Shown here: in pieces, positions 9,576 to 20,240 of the stretch
How the letters are laid out: every line of letters starts with the position of its first letter
Position numbering within the stretch: position 1 is the first letter of the stretch
Source of the DNA: Pigmentibacter sp. JX0631
GTDB lineage: Bacteria > Bdellovibrionota_B > Oligoflexia > Silvanigrellales > Silvanigrellaceae
Assembly (NCBI RefSeq): GCF_029873255.1
Contig: NZ_CP123622.1
Coordinates: 1,700,501-1,764,500, forward strand
Length of the DNA stretch: 64,000 nt
Direction: 5' to 3'
Position numbers and translations under genes: made by a program
Notes under the pieces: model-generated
The model's input: only the letters and a program-made list of their open reading frames with translations
Told to the model about the DNA's origin: nothing
The model's database searches: none

Positions 9576-10322
9576 CTATTGTGGTTTGGCTTGATTGATT
9601 TCATTCATTTCGAGTTGTTTTTGCAAAATGTTTAATTCACCTGATTGTTCCATAGTGCTAAGAATTTTTTGCAATTCAGTAGCTTGTGATTGAAATTTAT
9701 TAGAAAGAAAATGGTATAAAGGCGTTCTAAACTTTTCTGGAGAATATGAATATTTAATTTTTGATTCAGTTCCCATTCGTTTCATTGTTATTATTGCATT
9801 AATGCGAGAAGTAATAAATAAGTCAATTCTATCAAGTAATAGCATTTGAATAAGCTGTTCGATAGAATTTACGGATTCAAGATTTTTCACTTTACTTAAG
9901 TAATCTTCGAATCCTGGTAATCCTTTTATGATACCCACTCTATAATCTTTAAATGTATCTTTGCTGATATCTTTTAGTTTTAAATCTTTAGTAGAAAAAA
10001 CAGTAGGTAAAATAAAATAAATAGGTGGCGTTATTTTTATTAGATTTGGATGCTCTTCAGCAAATTTAGTATATCTGCAAACTTCTCCATCAAGGTTACC
10101 TTTAAATGTTTCAAAAATTGATCTCCAACCAGGAAGAATATTTATATGATATGTAATTTTACCCTTTTCATATGCAGTACTGAGAATAGATGCACAGATT
10201 TTCTGGTGGGGTACATTAACAATTTGACCTAATTCAATAACTTTTTTTTCAATCCCAGAAGCATTTAATTTAGAACAAAAAGCAAAAGTTAAAATCATAA
10301 TTAGTTTTAATATTAAATTCAT
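9576..10322 (-). CDS. Periplasmic substrate-binding protein, SBP_bac_3-like
   Basis: A 248-residue exported protein with a signal peptide (MNLILKLIMILTFAFCSKLNASG) and the pattern of family-3 solute-binding proteins: ILPGWRSIFETFKGNLDGEVCRYTKFAEEHP, then a hinge stretch KDYRVGIIKGLPGFEDYL and LLLDRIDLFITSRINAIITMKRMG. The fold resembles the protein encoded at 3968-4711 but the sequences differ. It is a single gene enclosed by the two parS sites, with no transporter genes near it. The ligand is unknown; a sensor or uptake role is possible. Confidence 0.7.
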   Translation of the reverse strand: MNLILKLIMILTFAFCSKLNASGIEKKVIELGQIVNVPHQKICASILSTAYEKGKITYHINILPGWRSIFETFKGNLDGEVCRYTKFAEEHPNLIKITPPIYFILPTVFSTKDLKLKDISKDTFKDYRVGIIKGLPGFEDYLSKVKNLESVNSIEQLIQMLLLDRIDLFITSRINAIITMKRMGTESKIKYSYSPEKFRTPLYHFLSNKFQSQATELQKILSTMEQSGELNILQKQLEMNEINQAKPQ

Positions 10323-10637
10323 ATTTCCCTTTATCTCTTCTAAATACTACATTCACTTTTAATTTATCACTTATGAGGGTAAATATATATAATTACTATT
10401 AAAAGTAGCCAAATGTTTCACGTGAAACATTTTTACTTGGAAAGATCTCAATCTGAGTTTTAAAACAATGGAATGATAAAACTATTAAAAATTTCCTTTA
10501 TCAGATTATAAAGAACTATTTTAAAGTAAATGAATTTATAAAAAAATTTTCACTTTCATAGTTCTGTCAAGAATGCTTTTTTAAAGATTCAAAAAAATTT
10601 TAAATAATTGCTTGTTGAATTTTGAAAGGATATTTTC
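10323..10637. other. 315-bp intergenic region holding parS site 2
   Basis: Divergent spacer between the binding-protein gene (minus) and the HTH protein gene (plus). It contains the second parS palindrome; the rest is plain AT-rich DNA in which promoters for both genes must lie. I could not identify a convincing -35/-10 pair, RNA gene or further repeat. Confidence 0.7.
10411..10432. promoter_or_regulatory. parS centromere site 2
   Basis: A second perfect copy of the 16-bp parS core TGTTTCACGTGAAACA at 10414-10429, inside a 22-bp palindrome. Its centre is 926 bp from that of site 1. Together they mark this stretch as a ParB-loading region. Confidence 0.95.
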
Positions 10638-11465
10638 ATGCAAAAGTCAAAAGTTAAATTAATTAAAGAATTGGTCAATAAACGGCTAGAAGAAGATGTA
10701 AATCATATTCTTAATATTGTAAAAAGTGGTTTTGATGTTCATGTTAAAGTTGAGTCAAAAGAAATTCATGAAATCATTCTTGCAAGTTTAGAAACGGAAC
10801 AAAAAAATCAATTTCTATGTTTTAATATAGTAACAGATCCTCTCCAATTAGATGAAAAATATGAAACTCTCATTAGTAAAAAATCAACTATAATTCCAAC
10901 AGTATTGATTCATCCAGATACAATTAAATATGGTTTAGGTTTTATTCTCTATAAAGTTTCTTCTCCTGAACTTCTTATTTCGTCACCAGCAAATGCTATA
11001 GAAAAAATACTTGAACACTTTTCTCTTGATATTTACATAGATGTTTTTGATAGCGAAATTTTTAGAAAGCTTAAATTAGTAGCAAAATATTTAGGATTAA
11101 ATTGTTTTATTGATGCTGTAGTTCAAACAGCCTATTTAGGTGGCTTTAAAGGTTCTTACTCAAGTGCATCAGAATATCTAGATCACATACTAATTAACTA
11201 TGATGAATTATGTAGCAATATCGATATTTCGCTTGAAAAATGTGCAGAAAATTTATTTTCTTACACACTAATGCAGGGGCAAGATGCTCACGGTTTTATA
11301 AAAGCCGCATTGAGTTTTTATACAGTAAGAAAAAAAGGCTTTACTATGACGAAAGCAAGCCAGTTGCTTCAAATTTCGAGAACAACTTTGCAAGAACATC
11401 TTAAGTTGGCAGAAAAACTTGGGGTATCTAATTTTTTTGAGGGATATAGACAAAAAACACTTTAA
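10638..11465 (+). CDS. Unknown protein with C-terminal Fis-type helix-turn-helix
   Basis: I do not recognise this 275-residue protein. The last 45 residues (TMTKASQLLQISRTTLQEHLKLAEKLGV) have the form of a Fis/HTH_8 helix-turn-helix like that of sigma-54 activators, but no AAA+ domain precedes it. The remainder is a soluble alpha/beta region without signal peptide or membrane segment. The start ATG has AAAGGA nine bases upstream. It sits directly next to parS site 2 and upstream of the ATP synthase operon, separated from it by a terminator. A DNA-binding regulator is plausible from the HTH alone. Confidence 0.55.
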   Translation: MQKSKVKLIKELVNKRLEEDVNHILNIVKSGFDVHVKVESKEIHEIILASLETEQKNQFLCFNIVTDPLQLDEKYETLISKKSTIIPTVLIHPDTIKYGLGFILYKVSSPELLISSPANAIEKILEHFSLDIYIDVFDSEIFRKLKLVAKYLGLNCFIDAVVQTAYLGGFKGSYSSASEYLDHILINYDELCSNIDISLEKCAENLFSYTLMQGQDAHGFIKAALSFYTVRKKGFTMTKASQLLQISRTTLQEHLKLAEKLGVSNFFEGYRQKTL

Positions 11466-11552
11466 TTGAAAAATATTATTGCAAATTATGTGAGCGAGGG
11501 CTTGCAGAAACTCAAAGTTCACAGTAATAACAAGGCCAGATACAGGAACGAG

Positions 11553-11600
11553 CGGGTGCTGCTTGGGTTGCCGAACCTAAACAACACCGTTTTTGTTTTA
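11553..11600 (+). terminator. Rho-independent terminator upstream of the ATP synthase operon
   Basis: An imperfect hairpin, GC-rich for this genome: GGTG at 11555 pairs with CACC at 11585-11588, and TGGGTT with AACCTA around a GCCG loop. GTTTTTGTTTT follows. It probably ends transcription of the HTH protein gene. Confidence 0.55.
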
Positions 11601-11625
11601 GATATTTTTTATTTTCTTTTGATAA

Positions 11626-11645
11626 TTCAGCCTAAAATGGCTGAA
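11626..11645 (+). promoter_or_regulatory. Hairpin in the atp operon leader
   Basis: TTCAGCC (11626-11632) and GGCTGAA (11639-11645) form a perfect 7-bp stem with a six-base loop, ending nine bases before the GAGGTGGAG ribosome binding site of the first atp gene. It may affect translation or mRNA stability. No T-run follows. Confidence 0.35.
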
Positions 11646-11665
11646 CATGCCTTGAGGTGGAGTAA

Positions 11666-12673
11666 ATGGCAGGCTCTCTAGATATTTATCCGTTTCATGA
11701 TACAGAAGGTGCCTTAAGATTTGGTATTCAAGTAGGTATTTTCTTAGTAGGAGTGTATATAGCGCAAAAGCTTATAATTCAGCCTGCTGTAAAACTTCAT
11801 AATGAGCGTAGACGGAGAACGGTAGGAGCGACTGAAGCTTCTCGATTAGAAAATGATCGGGCAAGAAAGTTAGAAATGCAGTACCTAGAAGAACTTAAAA
11901 AAGGTGCTGAAGAAGCTAAGCGCTTAAAAGCAGAACAAATTTTTGCTGCTCAAAAAATTGCTACTGAACTAATTACTGAAAATCAAACGAAAGCTGAGAC
12001 TTACTTGGATGATGTTAAAGCTAAGTTGGAAGCTGAAAAAAACAAAGCTAAAAATGATCTTCCAAATCAAGTTAAAGAATTGGTGTCAACTATTTACAAA
12101 AAAATTGGGGTTGCATGTTTAAGTTTTATGCTTGGTTATCAATTATTAAACTCTAATGATGCATTTGCAACCGAGGGAAGCTCTGGAGGAGGCGCTTTCT
12201 GGTATGGTGTATTTTGGCCTTATTTTCAATTTGCTGTCTTTTTGGCTGCAATTATATTTTTTGCAAAAAAGCCAATATCAAACATGTTGGATAAAAACCG
12301 TACAGAATTACGCGCAAAACTTTCTGAAGCAAAAGAAGCTAGTTTATTAGCTGAAAGAAAAGTGAAAGAATATGAAGCTCAAATTGCTTCACTAGAAGAA
12401 GAAATTGCTAAATTAAAAGAGCAAAGTCTTTTTGATGCTAAAATTGAACGTGAAAAGATATTGAACGATGCGGCTAAACTATCTGAATCAATTTTGAAGG
12501 ATGCTCAAAGAGCTGCAAATGAAATGATTACAAGGACAAAGGAAGAAATTAAACACGAGTTGTTTAATTTAGCTTTACATGAAGTTGAAAAATCATTAAC
12601 TGCTGAGCAATTACATTCTTTAGATGCAAAGCTAAAGTCGGAAACAATTGAAGGCATTAGGTCTCTCAATTAA
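11666..12673 (+). CDS. atpF: Fused b'-b peripheral stalk subunit of F1Fo ATP synthase
   Basis: Peripheral stalk (stator) protein linking Fo to F1. The 335-residue frame contains two b-type subunits in a row. Residues 1-145 look like b': a short periplasmic N-terminus, membrane segment 19-37, then a charged coiled coil. Residues 169-335 look like a second b: membrane segment about 184-200 ending AKKPISNMLDKNRTEL, then coiled coil to the C-terminus. Between them, 141-168 read like a signal peptide (YKKIGVACLSFMLGYQLL, then A-F-A at 166-168). There is no stop in the joint. In-frame TTG and GTG codons 139-140 could be old or alternative starts but lack a good ribosome binding site. Cleavage after Ala168 would give separate b' and b chains. 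Confidence 0.85.
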   Translation: MAGSLDIYPFHDTEGALRFGIQVGIFLVGVYIAQKLIIQPAVKLHNERRRRTVGATEASRLENDRARKLEMQYLEELKKGAEEAKRLKAEQIFAAQKIATELITENQTKAETYLDDVKAKLEAEKNKAKNDLPNQVKELVSTIYKKIGVACLSFMLGYQLLNSNDAFATEGSSGGGAFWYGVFWPYFQFAVFLAAIIFFAKKPISNMLDKNRTELRAKLSEAKEASLLAERKVKEYEAQIASLEEEIAKLKEQSLFDAKIEREKILNDAAKLSESILKDAQRAANEMITRTKEEIKHELFNLALHEVEKSLTAEQLHSLDAKLKSETIEGIRSLN

Positions 12674-12715
12674 TTCATTCTTTTTTAATTTCTACTTATG
12701 TGGAGTTTGTAATTT

Positions 12716-13276
12716 ATGAATAAATTTTCAGGTCCTCTTGCCAGAAGGTATGGGACAGCTCTTTTTGAATGCGCATTAGATGCAGTTAAAAAGGGTATTT
12801 CTTTTAGCGAATTTGTAGACATAACAAGAATTTTGGCGTCATTTTTTACCCGAAAAATGACTGGTTTTTTTGTTAATCCAACTCTTTCTTTGGAAGAAAA
12901 ATTAATTTTATTAGATACAGTATTAGAAAAAATTCTTGGCGGAAGAAATGTTCCTTTAGAATTAAAGGAATTTCTTAAGTTGATGTTAGAAAATCATAGA
13001 TTTTCTGAAATTCAACCTGTTCTTAAAAACTTTCTTTTACGAGCTGATGAACACCTAGGTGTAGCAAGAGCCACAATTTCTTCTGCATCAAAGTTAAGTG
13101 AAAGTGGAGAAACTGAGTTTTCTTCTGTTTTAGAATCTGTTTTAAATAAAAAAATTATTCTTGAATCTAAGGTTGATGAATCCTTACGTTCGGGTTTTGT
13201 TATTAAAGTTGGAAATACAAATGTAGATGCAAGTCTGCGTTCTCGTCTTTTGAATCTTAAAGAGTCTTTGAGTTAG
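12716..13276 (+). CDS. atpH: ATP synthase F1 subunit delta
   Basis: Delta (OSCP) subunit that ties the b stalk to the top of F1. The length of 186 residues is normal for the family. It opens with [17 protein letters not shown], the usual N-terminal helical domain, and ends with the family pattern of [26 protein letters not shown]. It follows the fused b'-b gene and precedes atpA by 11 bases. GGAG lies upstream of the ATG. Unlike mycobacteria, delta is not fused to b here. Confidence 0.93.
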   Translation: MNKFSGPLARRYGTALFECALDAVKKGISFSEFVDITRILASFFTRKMTGFFVNPTLSLEEKLILLDTVLEKILGGRNVPLELKEFLKLMLENHRFSEIQPVLKNFLLRADEHLGVARATISSASKLSESGETEFSSVLESVLNKKIILESKVDESLRSGFVIKVGNTNVDASLRSRLLNLKESLS

Positions 13277-13287
13277 GAGTTATATTC

Positions 13288-14797
13288 ATGGAGCATATCC
13301 GGGTTGATGAAATAAGCCAGTTATTAAAACAAAAAATTCAAGCTTTTGGACAAAAGGCGGAAGTATCTGAAACTGGTACGGTTGTATCAATTGCAGATGG
13401 AATGGCACGCATTTATGGTCTAGAAAAAGCTTTAATTAGTGAACTTATTCAATTTGAAAATGGTGTTAAAGGAATCGTCCTTAACTTAGAAGAGGACAAT
13501 GTTGGTGTTGCGGTATTTTCTGGTTCTGAAACCATTCGTGAAGGAATGCAGGTTCGTAGAACTGGAAAAGTAAATAGTATACCAGTGGGATCACAACTTT
13601 TAGGAAGAGTTGTGAATGCTTTAGGTGAACCAATTGATGGATTAGGTGATCTTAATACAGAAGAACATTCTCCAGTTGAAATAAAAGCACCTGGTATTAT
13701 GGCGCGTAAAAGTGTGCATGAACCTCTTCAAACTGGGATTAAGTCAATCGACTCTATGATTCCAATTGGACGTGGGCAACGCGAATTAATTATTGGAGAC
13801 CGTCAAACAGGTAAAACTGCAATTGCAATTGATACTATTATCAACCAAAAAGGTAGTGGTGTGAAATGTATTTATGTTGCAATCGGTCAAAAGTACTCAA
13901 CTATTGCTCAAGTTGTGGAAAAACTCCGCAGAGCTGGAGCGTTAGAATATACAACCATAGTTGTTGCAGGAGCATCTGAAGCGGCAACATTGCAATTTAT
14001 GGCTCCATATACAGGTTGTACTATTGGTGAATATTTTAGAGATCGTGGTGAACATGCGGTCATTTTTTATGATGACTTGACTAAGCATGCACAAGCATAT
14101 CGTGAATTATCTCTTTTATTAAGAAGACCACCAGGTCGCGAAGCATATCCTGGAGACGTTTTTTATTTGCATAGTCGTTTATTGGAAAGAGCTTGTAAAT
14201 TAAGTGATGATCTTGGTGCTGGAAGTTTAACAGCATTCCCAATTATTGAAACACAAGCGAATGATATTTCCGCATACATTCCAACAAACGTTATTTCTAT
14301 TACTGATGGACAAATATTTCTTGAAGCAGATCTATTCAATGCAGGTATGCGTCCAGCCGTAAATGCGGGACTTTCTGTGTCTCGTGTTGGTGGCGCTGCT
14401 CAAACTGGTTCTATGAAACAAGTGGCTGGGAACTTACGTCTTGAATTAGCGCAATATAGAGAACTCGCTGCCTTTGCTCAGTTTGGTTCTGATCTAGACG
14501 CCGCAACACGTAAACAGATTAATCGTGGACAACGTTTAACTGAACTTTTGAAACAGGCTCAGTACTCTCCATTAGCAATGGAAAAGCAAGTACTCACAAT
14601 CTTCGCAGCTATTAATGGTTATTTAGATAATATAGAAGTTCGTTATGTTGGTACTTTTGAGCGCCAAATGCTGAACTATTTTGAAGCTACACATAAAAAT
14701 ATTTTAGATGAAATTGCTACTGGTAAGAAAATGAGTAGTGAATTGCAAACTGAAATTAAAAAAGCTCTTGATGATTTTGCAAAGAGGTTTGAACCAA

Positions 14798-14814
<17 letters not shown>
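13288..14814 (+). CDS. atpA: ATP synthase F1 subunit alpha
   Basis: Regulatory nucleotide-binding subunit of the F1 hexamer. The 508-residue protein is full length, with Walker [12 protein letters not shown] near residue 170, the family signature [35 protein letters not shown] region and the C-terminal helical domain. The ATG has GGAG eight bases before it. Its stop overlaps the start of atpG by 17 bases, so alpha and gamma translation are coupled. Confidence 0.98.
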
Positions 14815-17174
<2,360 letters not shown>

Positions 17175-17199
17175 TTAAAAGACTGGGGATTGTGTATTT

Positions 17200-17646
17200 A
17201 TGGTTGAAGCAAAAGGCAATATGCGAGTTGTTATCTTAACTCCTTATAAACGTCTCCTTGATCTTTCTGGTGTGACCGAGATCTATTTTCCAATCGATCA
17301 TGGAACTATAGGTGTATTGCCTGGACATGCACCAATGGTTTCAGCTGTTGGCACAGGTGTTGTCGTTTATACGCAGAATGAAGTAGCAGGCTTTTATAAA
17401 GTTTCTGGGGGAGTTGCTGAAATATCAGGCTCTTCTGTTACTTTATTAGTTGATGTAGGTGAGGATGCATCTACAATAGATCTTTCTAGAGCAAAGAGTG
17501 CTTTAGAAAGAGCACAAAATCGTCTTGCAGCTAAGGCATCGGATTTAATAGATATGAAAAGAGCTGAAGCTGCACGTGCTCGCGCTTTAGCGAGAATTGA
17601 AGCTGTTGAACTTCATGCTGGGAAGTCCTCAACACAAACAAAATAA
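17200..17646 (+). CDS. atpC: ATP synthase F1 subunit epsilon
   Basis: Rotor subunit that couples gamma to the c ring and can inhibit hydrolysis. It is 148 residues: the N-terminal beta sandwich contains ITEIYFP-like VTEIYFPIDHGTIGVLPGHAPMVSAV, and the C-terminal helical pair is Ala/Arg rich. It is the last gene of the cluster and is followed by a strong terminator. No atpB, atpE or atpI gene lies in the window, so the a and c subunits must be encoded elsewhere. Confidence 0.95.
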   Translation: MVEAKGNMRVVILTPYKRLLDLSGVTEIYFPIDHGTIGVLPGHAPMVSAVGTGVVVYTQNEVAGFYKVSGGVAEISGSSVTLLVDVGEDASTIDLSRAKSALERAQNRLAAKASDLIDMKRAEAARARALARIEAVELHAGKSSTQTK

Positions 17647-17743
17647 TAGTAATTTGATTTGTTGACTCTCTTTTCAAGTTATTTTTTTGATTGTGTTTGA
17701 AGATTCAGGTATAATTTTCAATTCAAAATTATGCTACCATTAT

Positions 17744-17776
17744 AAGGAAGGGTTTATTTGAGCTCTTCCTTTTTTA
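17744..17776 (+). terminator. Terminator of the ATP synthase operon
   Basis: AAGGAAG (17744-17750) pairs with CTTCCTT (17765-17771) around a 14-base loop and runs into a T-tract, about 100 bases after the atpC stop. Confidence 0.75.
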
Positions 17777-17806
17777 TTCTTTGATTAATTTTACGGTGAA
17801 CATACG

Positions 17807-19273
17807 ATGACGAATTTGTCGACTTTGCAAAACGAAGCTAATTTAAAAGAAAATTCTGATATTGTATGGCTTGCTATTGATTCTAGATCTGCTCAATCGG
17901 GAATTGTCTCTGGGATATCAAGATTTGTCATTGGATTAACTAGAGCTTTAGCAATTGAGTTAAATAAAAGAAATTTACTTCTCCAAAAAAATAAAAAAAG
18001 ATTAAAAATTCTTATAGTTTCAAAGTCTGAACCTTCTCAATGGATTATCGATTTAATTCATAGTTATCCTGATACCGTCTCGTTTTGGAGCGGCGGTCCT
18101 GGAGCTTTACAAAAATCTTATGATAAACCAATTTGGTTATGGCCAACTTTTGCTTTAAAAAGAATACAAAAATTAACATCAAATCATGTTATTTGGTTAG
18201 CTCCTGCTAATTTTGATAGGCCGCTTTTCATATCAAGAAACAATATGTCATCCAGAGTTATTCAAGTAGTTCATGATAGTATTCCATTTATGCCAGTGAA
18301 AGGTGTGGGATTCATATTCAAAAGACAATTTCGATTTTTAGTTAAAAGAGCTTTATCTCGTCTCCCTTATGTTTCTACCGTATCAAATCATTCAGCAAAA
18401 ATTCTTCAAAGTTTAGTTAAAAAAAGAACATCACCTTTATATGTCATAGGCGATGCTGTGGATTTGCATTTTGGTAGTCAAGCAAAAATCACAGACACAG
18501 ATCAATTAACAATATTAAGAAAAAAATTTTTTGAAGATGTTTCTCTTGAAAAGGATTCAGAAAAATTTAATTCATTTGTCGAAAAAATAATTCAAGGTCA
18601 ATGGATACTTGGTGTTGGAAGAAATCAAAAATATAAATGCTGGGATGTTGCTTTACAGGCAGTATCAAAAGTTGCATCTGAAAATAATGCTTTAAATATT
18701 TGGTTTATTAGAATCGGTTCTGATCCTAAAGAAATTTCAAGTTTTTTAAAAAGATGCCCTATGAAAGAAATAGGTCGAATTAAATTTTTTGAAAATCTAC
18801 GAACAATCGTTTTGCCTACTCTATCTGATTTTGAACTTGCTGATATTTATAGATTTTCTAATTTGTTGGTACATCCTTCTGTAGCTGAGGGTTTTGGTTT
18901 GCCCCCTTTAGAGTCAGCTTTAAGTGGAACTCCAGTTATTTATAGAACATCAACAGCGGTCGATCAGCACTTTGATTCAGGAGTTCTACCAACAAACTTT
19001 TGGTGTGGATTAGATAATGGATACTCAGCTATTTGGGCAAAACAAATAGAAAAAATATTACAAGATAAAAAAGATTCTGTATTTTATAAAGATCTTTACA
19101 AGGCAAAATCTACTCGACAATTTATTGTTGAAAAGGCTAATGGTAAAAGTTTTGAATGGAATGAATCAGCAGTATCACTTTTGGATTGGTTGTTAAGTGA
19201 TATGGGAATGGTAAGTAAAATTAATAAAAAGACCATTAGTATAGCTTCAAATATTGAAACAAAAACAATTTAA
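17807..19273 (+). CDS. GT4-type glycosyltransferase (group 1)
   Basis: Predicted cytosolic, GT-B fold retaining glycosyltransferase that uses a nucleotide sugar. The N-terminal lobe has SAQSGIVSGISRFVIGLTRAL, a glycine-rich acceptor loop, and VVHDSIPF. The C-terminal lobe starts with ILGVGRNQKYKCWDVALQAV and contains the ADIYRFSNLLVHPSVAEGFGLPPLESALSGTPVI block, with the E-x7-E motif that binds the donor sugar phosphate. It is 488 residues. It begins a two-gene unit with the unknown gene at 19290 (16-base gap). The acceptor is unknown; LPS or another surface glycan is likely from the family. Confidence 0.82.
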   Translation: MTNLSTLQNEANLKENSDIVWLAIDSRSAQSGIVSGISRFVIGLTRALAIELNKRNLLLQKNKKRLKILIVSKSEPSQWIIDLIHSYPDTVSFWSGGPGALQKSYDKPIWLWPTFALKRIQKLTSNHVIWLAPANFDRPLFISRNNMSSRVIQVVHDSIPFMPVKGVGFIFKRQFRFLVKRALSRLPYVSTVSNHSAKILQSLVKKRTSPLYVIGDAVDLHFGSQAKITDTDQLTILRKKFFEDVSLEKDSEKFNSFVEKIIQGQWILGVGRNQKYKCWDVALQAVSKVASENNALNIWFIRIGSDPKEISSFLKRCPMKEIGRIKFFENLRTIVLPTLSDFELADIYRFSNLLVHPSVAEGFGLPPLESALSGTPVIYRTSTAVDQHFDSGVLPTNFWCGLDNGYSAIWAKQIEKILQDKKDSVFYKDLYKAKSTRQFIVEKANGKSFEWNESAVSLLDWLLSDMGMVSKINKKTISIASNIETKTI

Positions 19274-19289
19274 ATAGGATTGCTCAATC

Positions 19290-20240
19290 ATGAAGATTGG
19301 TGTTTTATTTTGGGGATTTAATGATCTTGATTTTATTTCAAAATGTTCGAAAACTATTAAAGAAAAACATGATATAAAAGAATTTTATATACAAATCTCT
19401 CACTCTGAGAAAACGATTTCTTTAATTGATCTTTTTCCTGAAGAAATTATTAGATCTGAATCTGATGATCTTAGTATTCTATATAAATGGCTGGCTAAGA
19501 ATCATAAAAAAAATATAATCGTTACAGTTAATATCTGGGGTTTATTAAGTAAAAAAAATTTTCAAGAAAAATTAACACAATTAAAAGAAATATTAAACGA
19601 ACCTTTTCAATTTATATTGTCATGTCCTAGAAATATTCATGAGCCTATTTTTTTTGAAGATAATAAAAAGTTGACTGGTTTAATTGAAAAAAATTCTGAT
19701 TTTTTTCGCAATACAGCAGACTTCTTTAATTTAACATTAAATTGTTCTAGTCCTATTATGATTTTAATGCATTCTCCACATATTAGTTTTTTAAATAGTA
19801 TTTGTAGTGATGATATTTTTGCAATTAAAAAAGTAGGTTTCTTTAACGTTTTACCTTCAATTTTATATGATTTTTCGTCTATATTTGTTTCAACTAATAA
19901 TTTAACTAATTGTATTGAAAATAAAATAGAATATATTTCTAAATTAATTCAGAATGCTAAAAACAAAAAAGACTTAGACTTGCTTTTTAATAATGAGATT
20001 GTTGCCGACTTTGGAAATCCTAATGATAAAAATGATTTAAATAAGAAAAAAATAAAAGGATTCTTAGTTAGTTCGTCTTTAGAGCATGTGTTTCATTTTA
20101 AAAATAAAGAAGAATCAAGGTTTTTATCTTGGTTGTTATTTTTAGGTATTTATGAAAAATACTATTATCAAGAAAGTAAACAAAACAATTCTATTGAAGA
20201 AAATTCTTCTTTAGAATTGTTTTCAAGTAGCTTTATGTGA
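19290..20240 (+). CDS. Unknown protein downstream of a glycosyltransferase
   Basis: I do not recognise this 316-residue protein. It begins [18 protein letters not shown], similar in style to the first beta-alpha unit of a Rossmann or glycosyltransferase-like fold, and has no signal peptide or clear membrane segment. AGGA lies upstream of the ATG. It is 16 bases behind the GT4 gene, so a role in the same glycan pathway is possible. Its 3' end overlaps that of ftsZ on the other strand by 18 bases. Confidence 0.6.
   Translation: MKIGVLFWGFNDLDFISKCSKTIKEKHDIKEFYIQISHSEKTISLIDLFPEEIIRSESDDLSILYKWLAKNHKKNIIVTVNIWGLLSKKNFQEKLTQLKEILNEPFQFILSCPRNIHEPIFFEDNKKLTGLIEKNSDFFRNTADFFNLTLNCSSPIMILMHSPHISFLNSICSDDIFAIKKVGFFNVLPSILYDFSSIFVSTNNLTNCIENKIEYISKLIQNAKNKKDLDLLFNNEIVADFGNPNDKNDLNKKKIKGFLVSSSLEHVFHFKNKEESRFLSWLLFLGIYEKYYYQESKQNNSIEENSSLELFSSSFM

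Noticed and set aside
11466-11681. Short plus-strand frame between the HTH gene and the atp operon
   Set aside because: It starts with a TTG that abuts the previous stop, runs through a terminator hairpin and overlaps the atpF start; the sequence looks like translated intergenic DNA.
12080-12085. Separate atpF gene starting at in-frame TTG/GTG codons 139-140
   Set aside because: The derived N-terminus would be a good signal peptide, but there is no upstream stop and no clear ribosome binding site, so I annotate one fused gene and keep the alternative in the finding.
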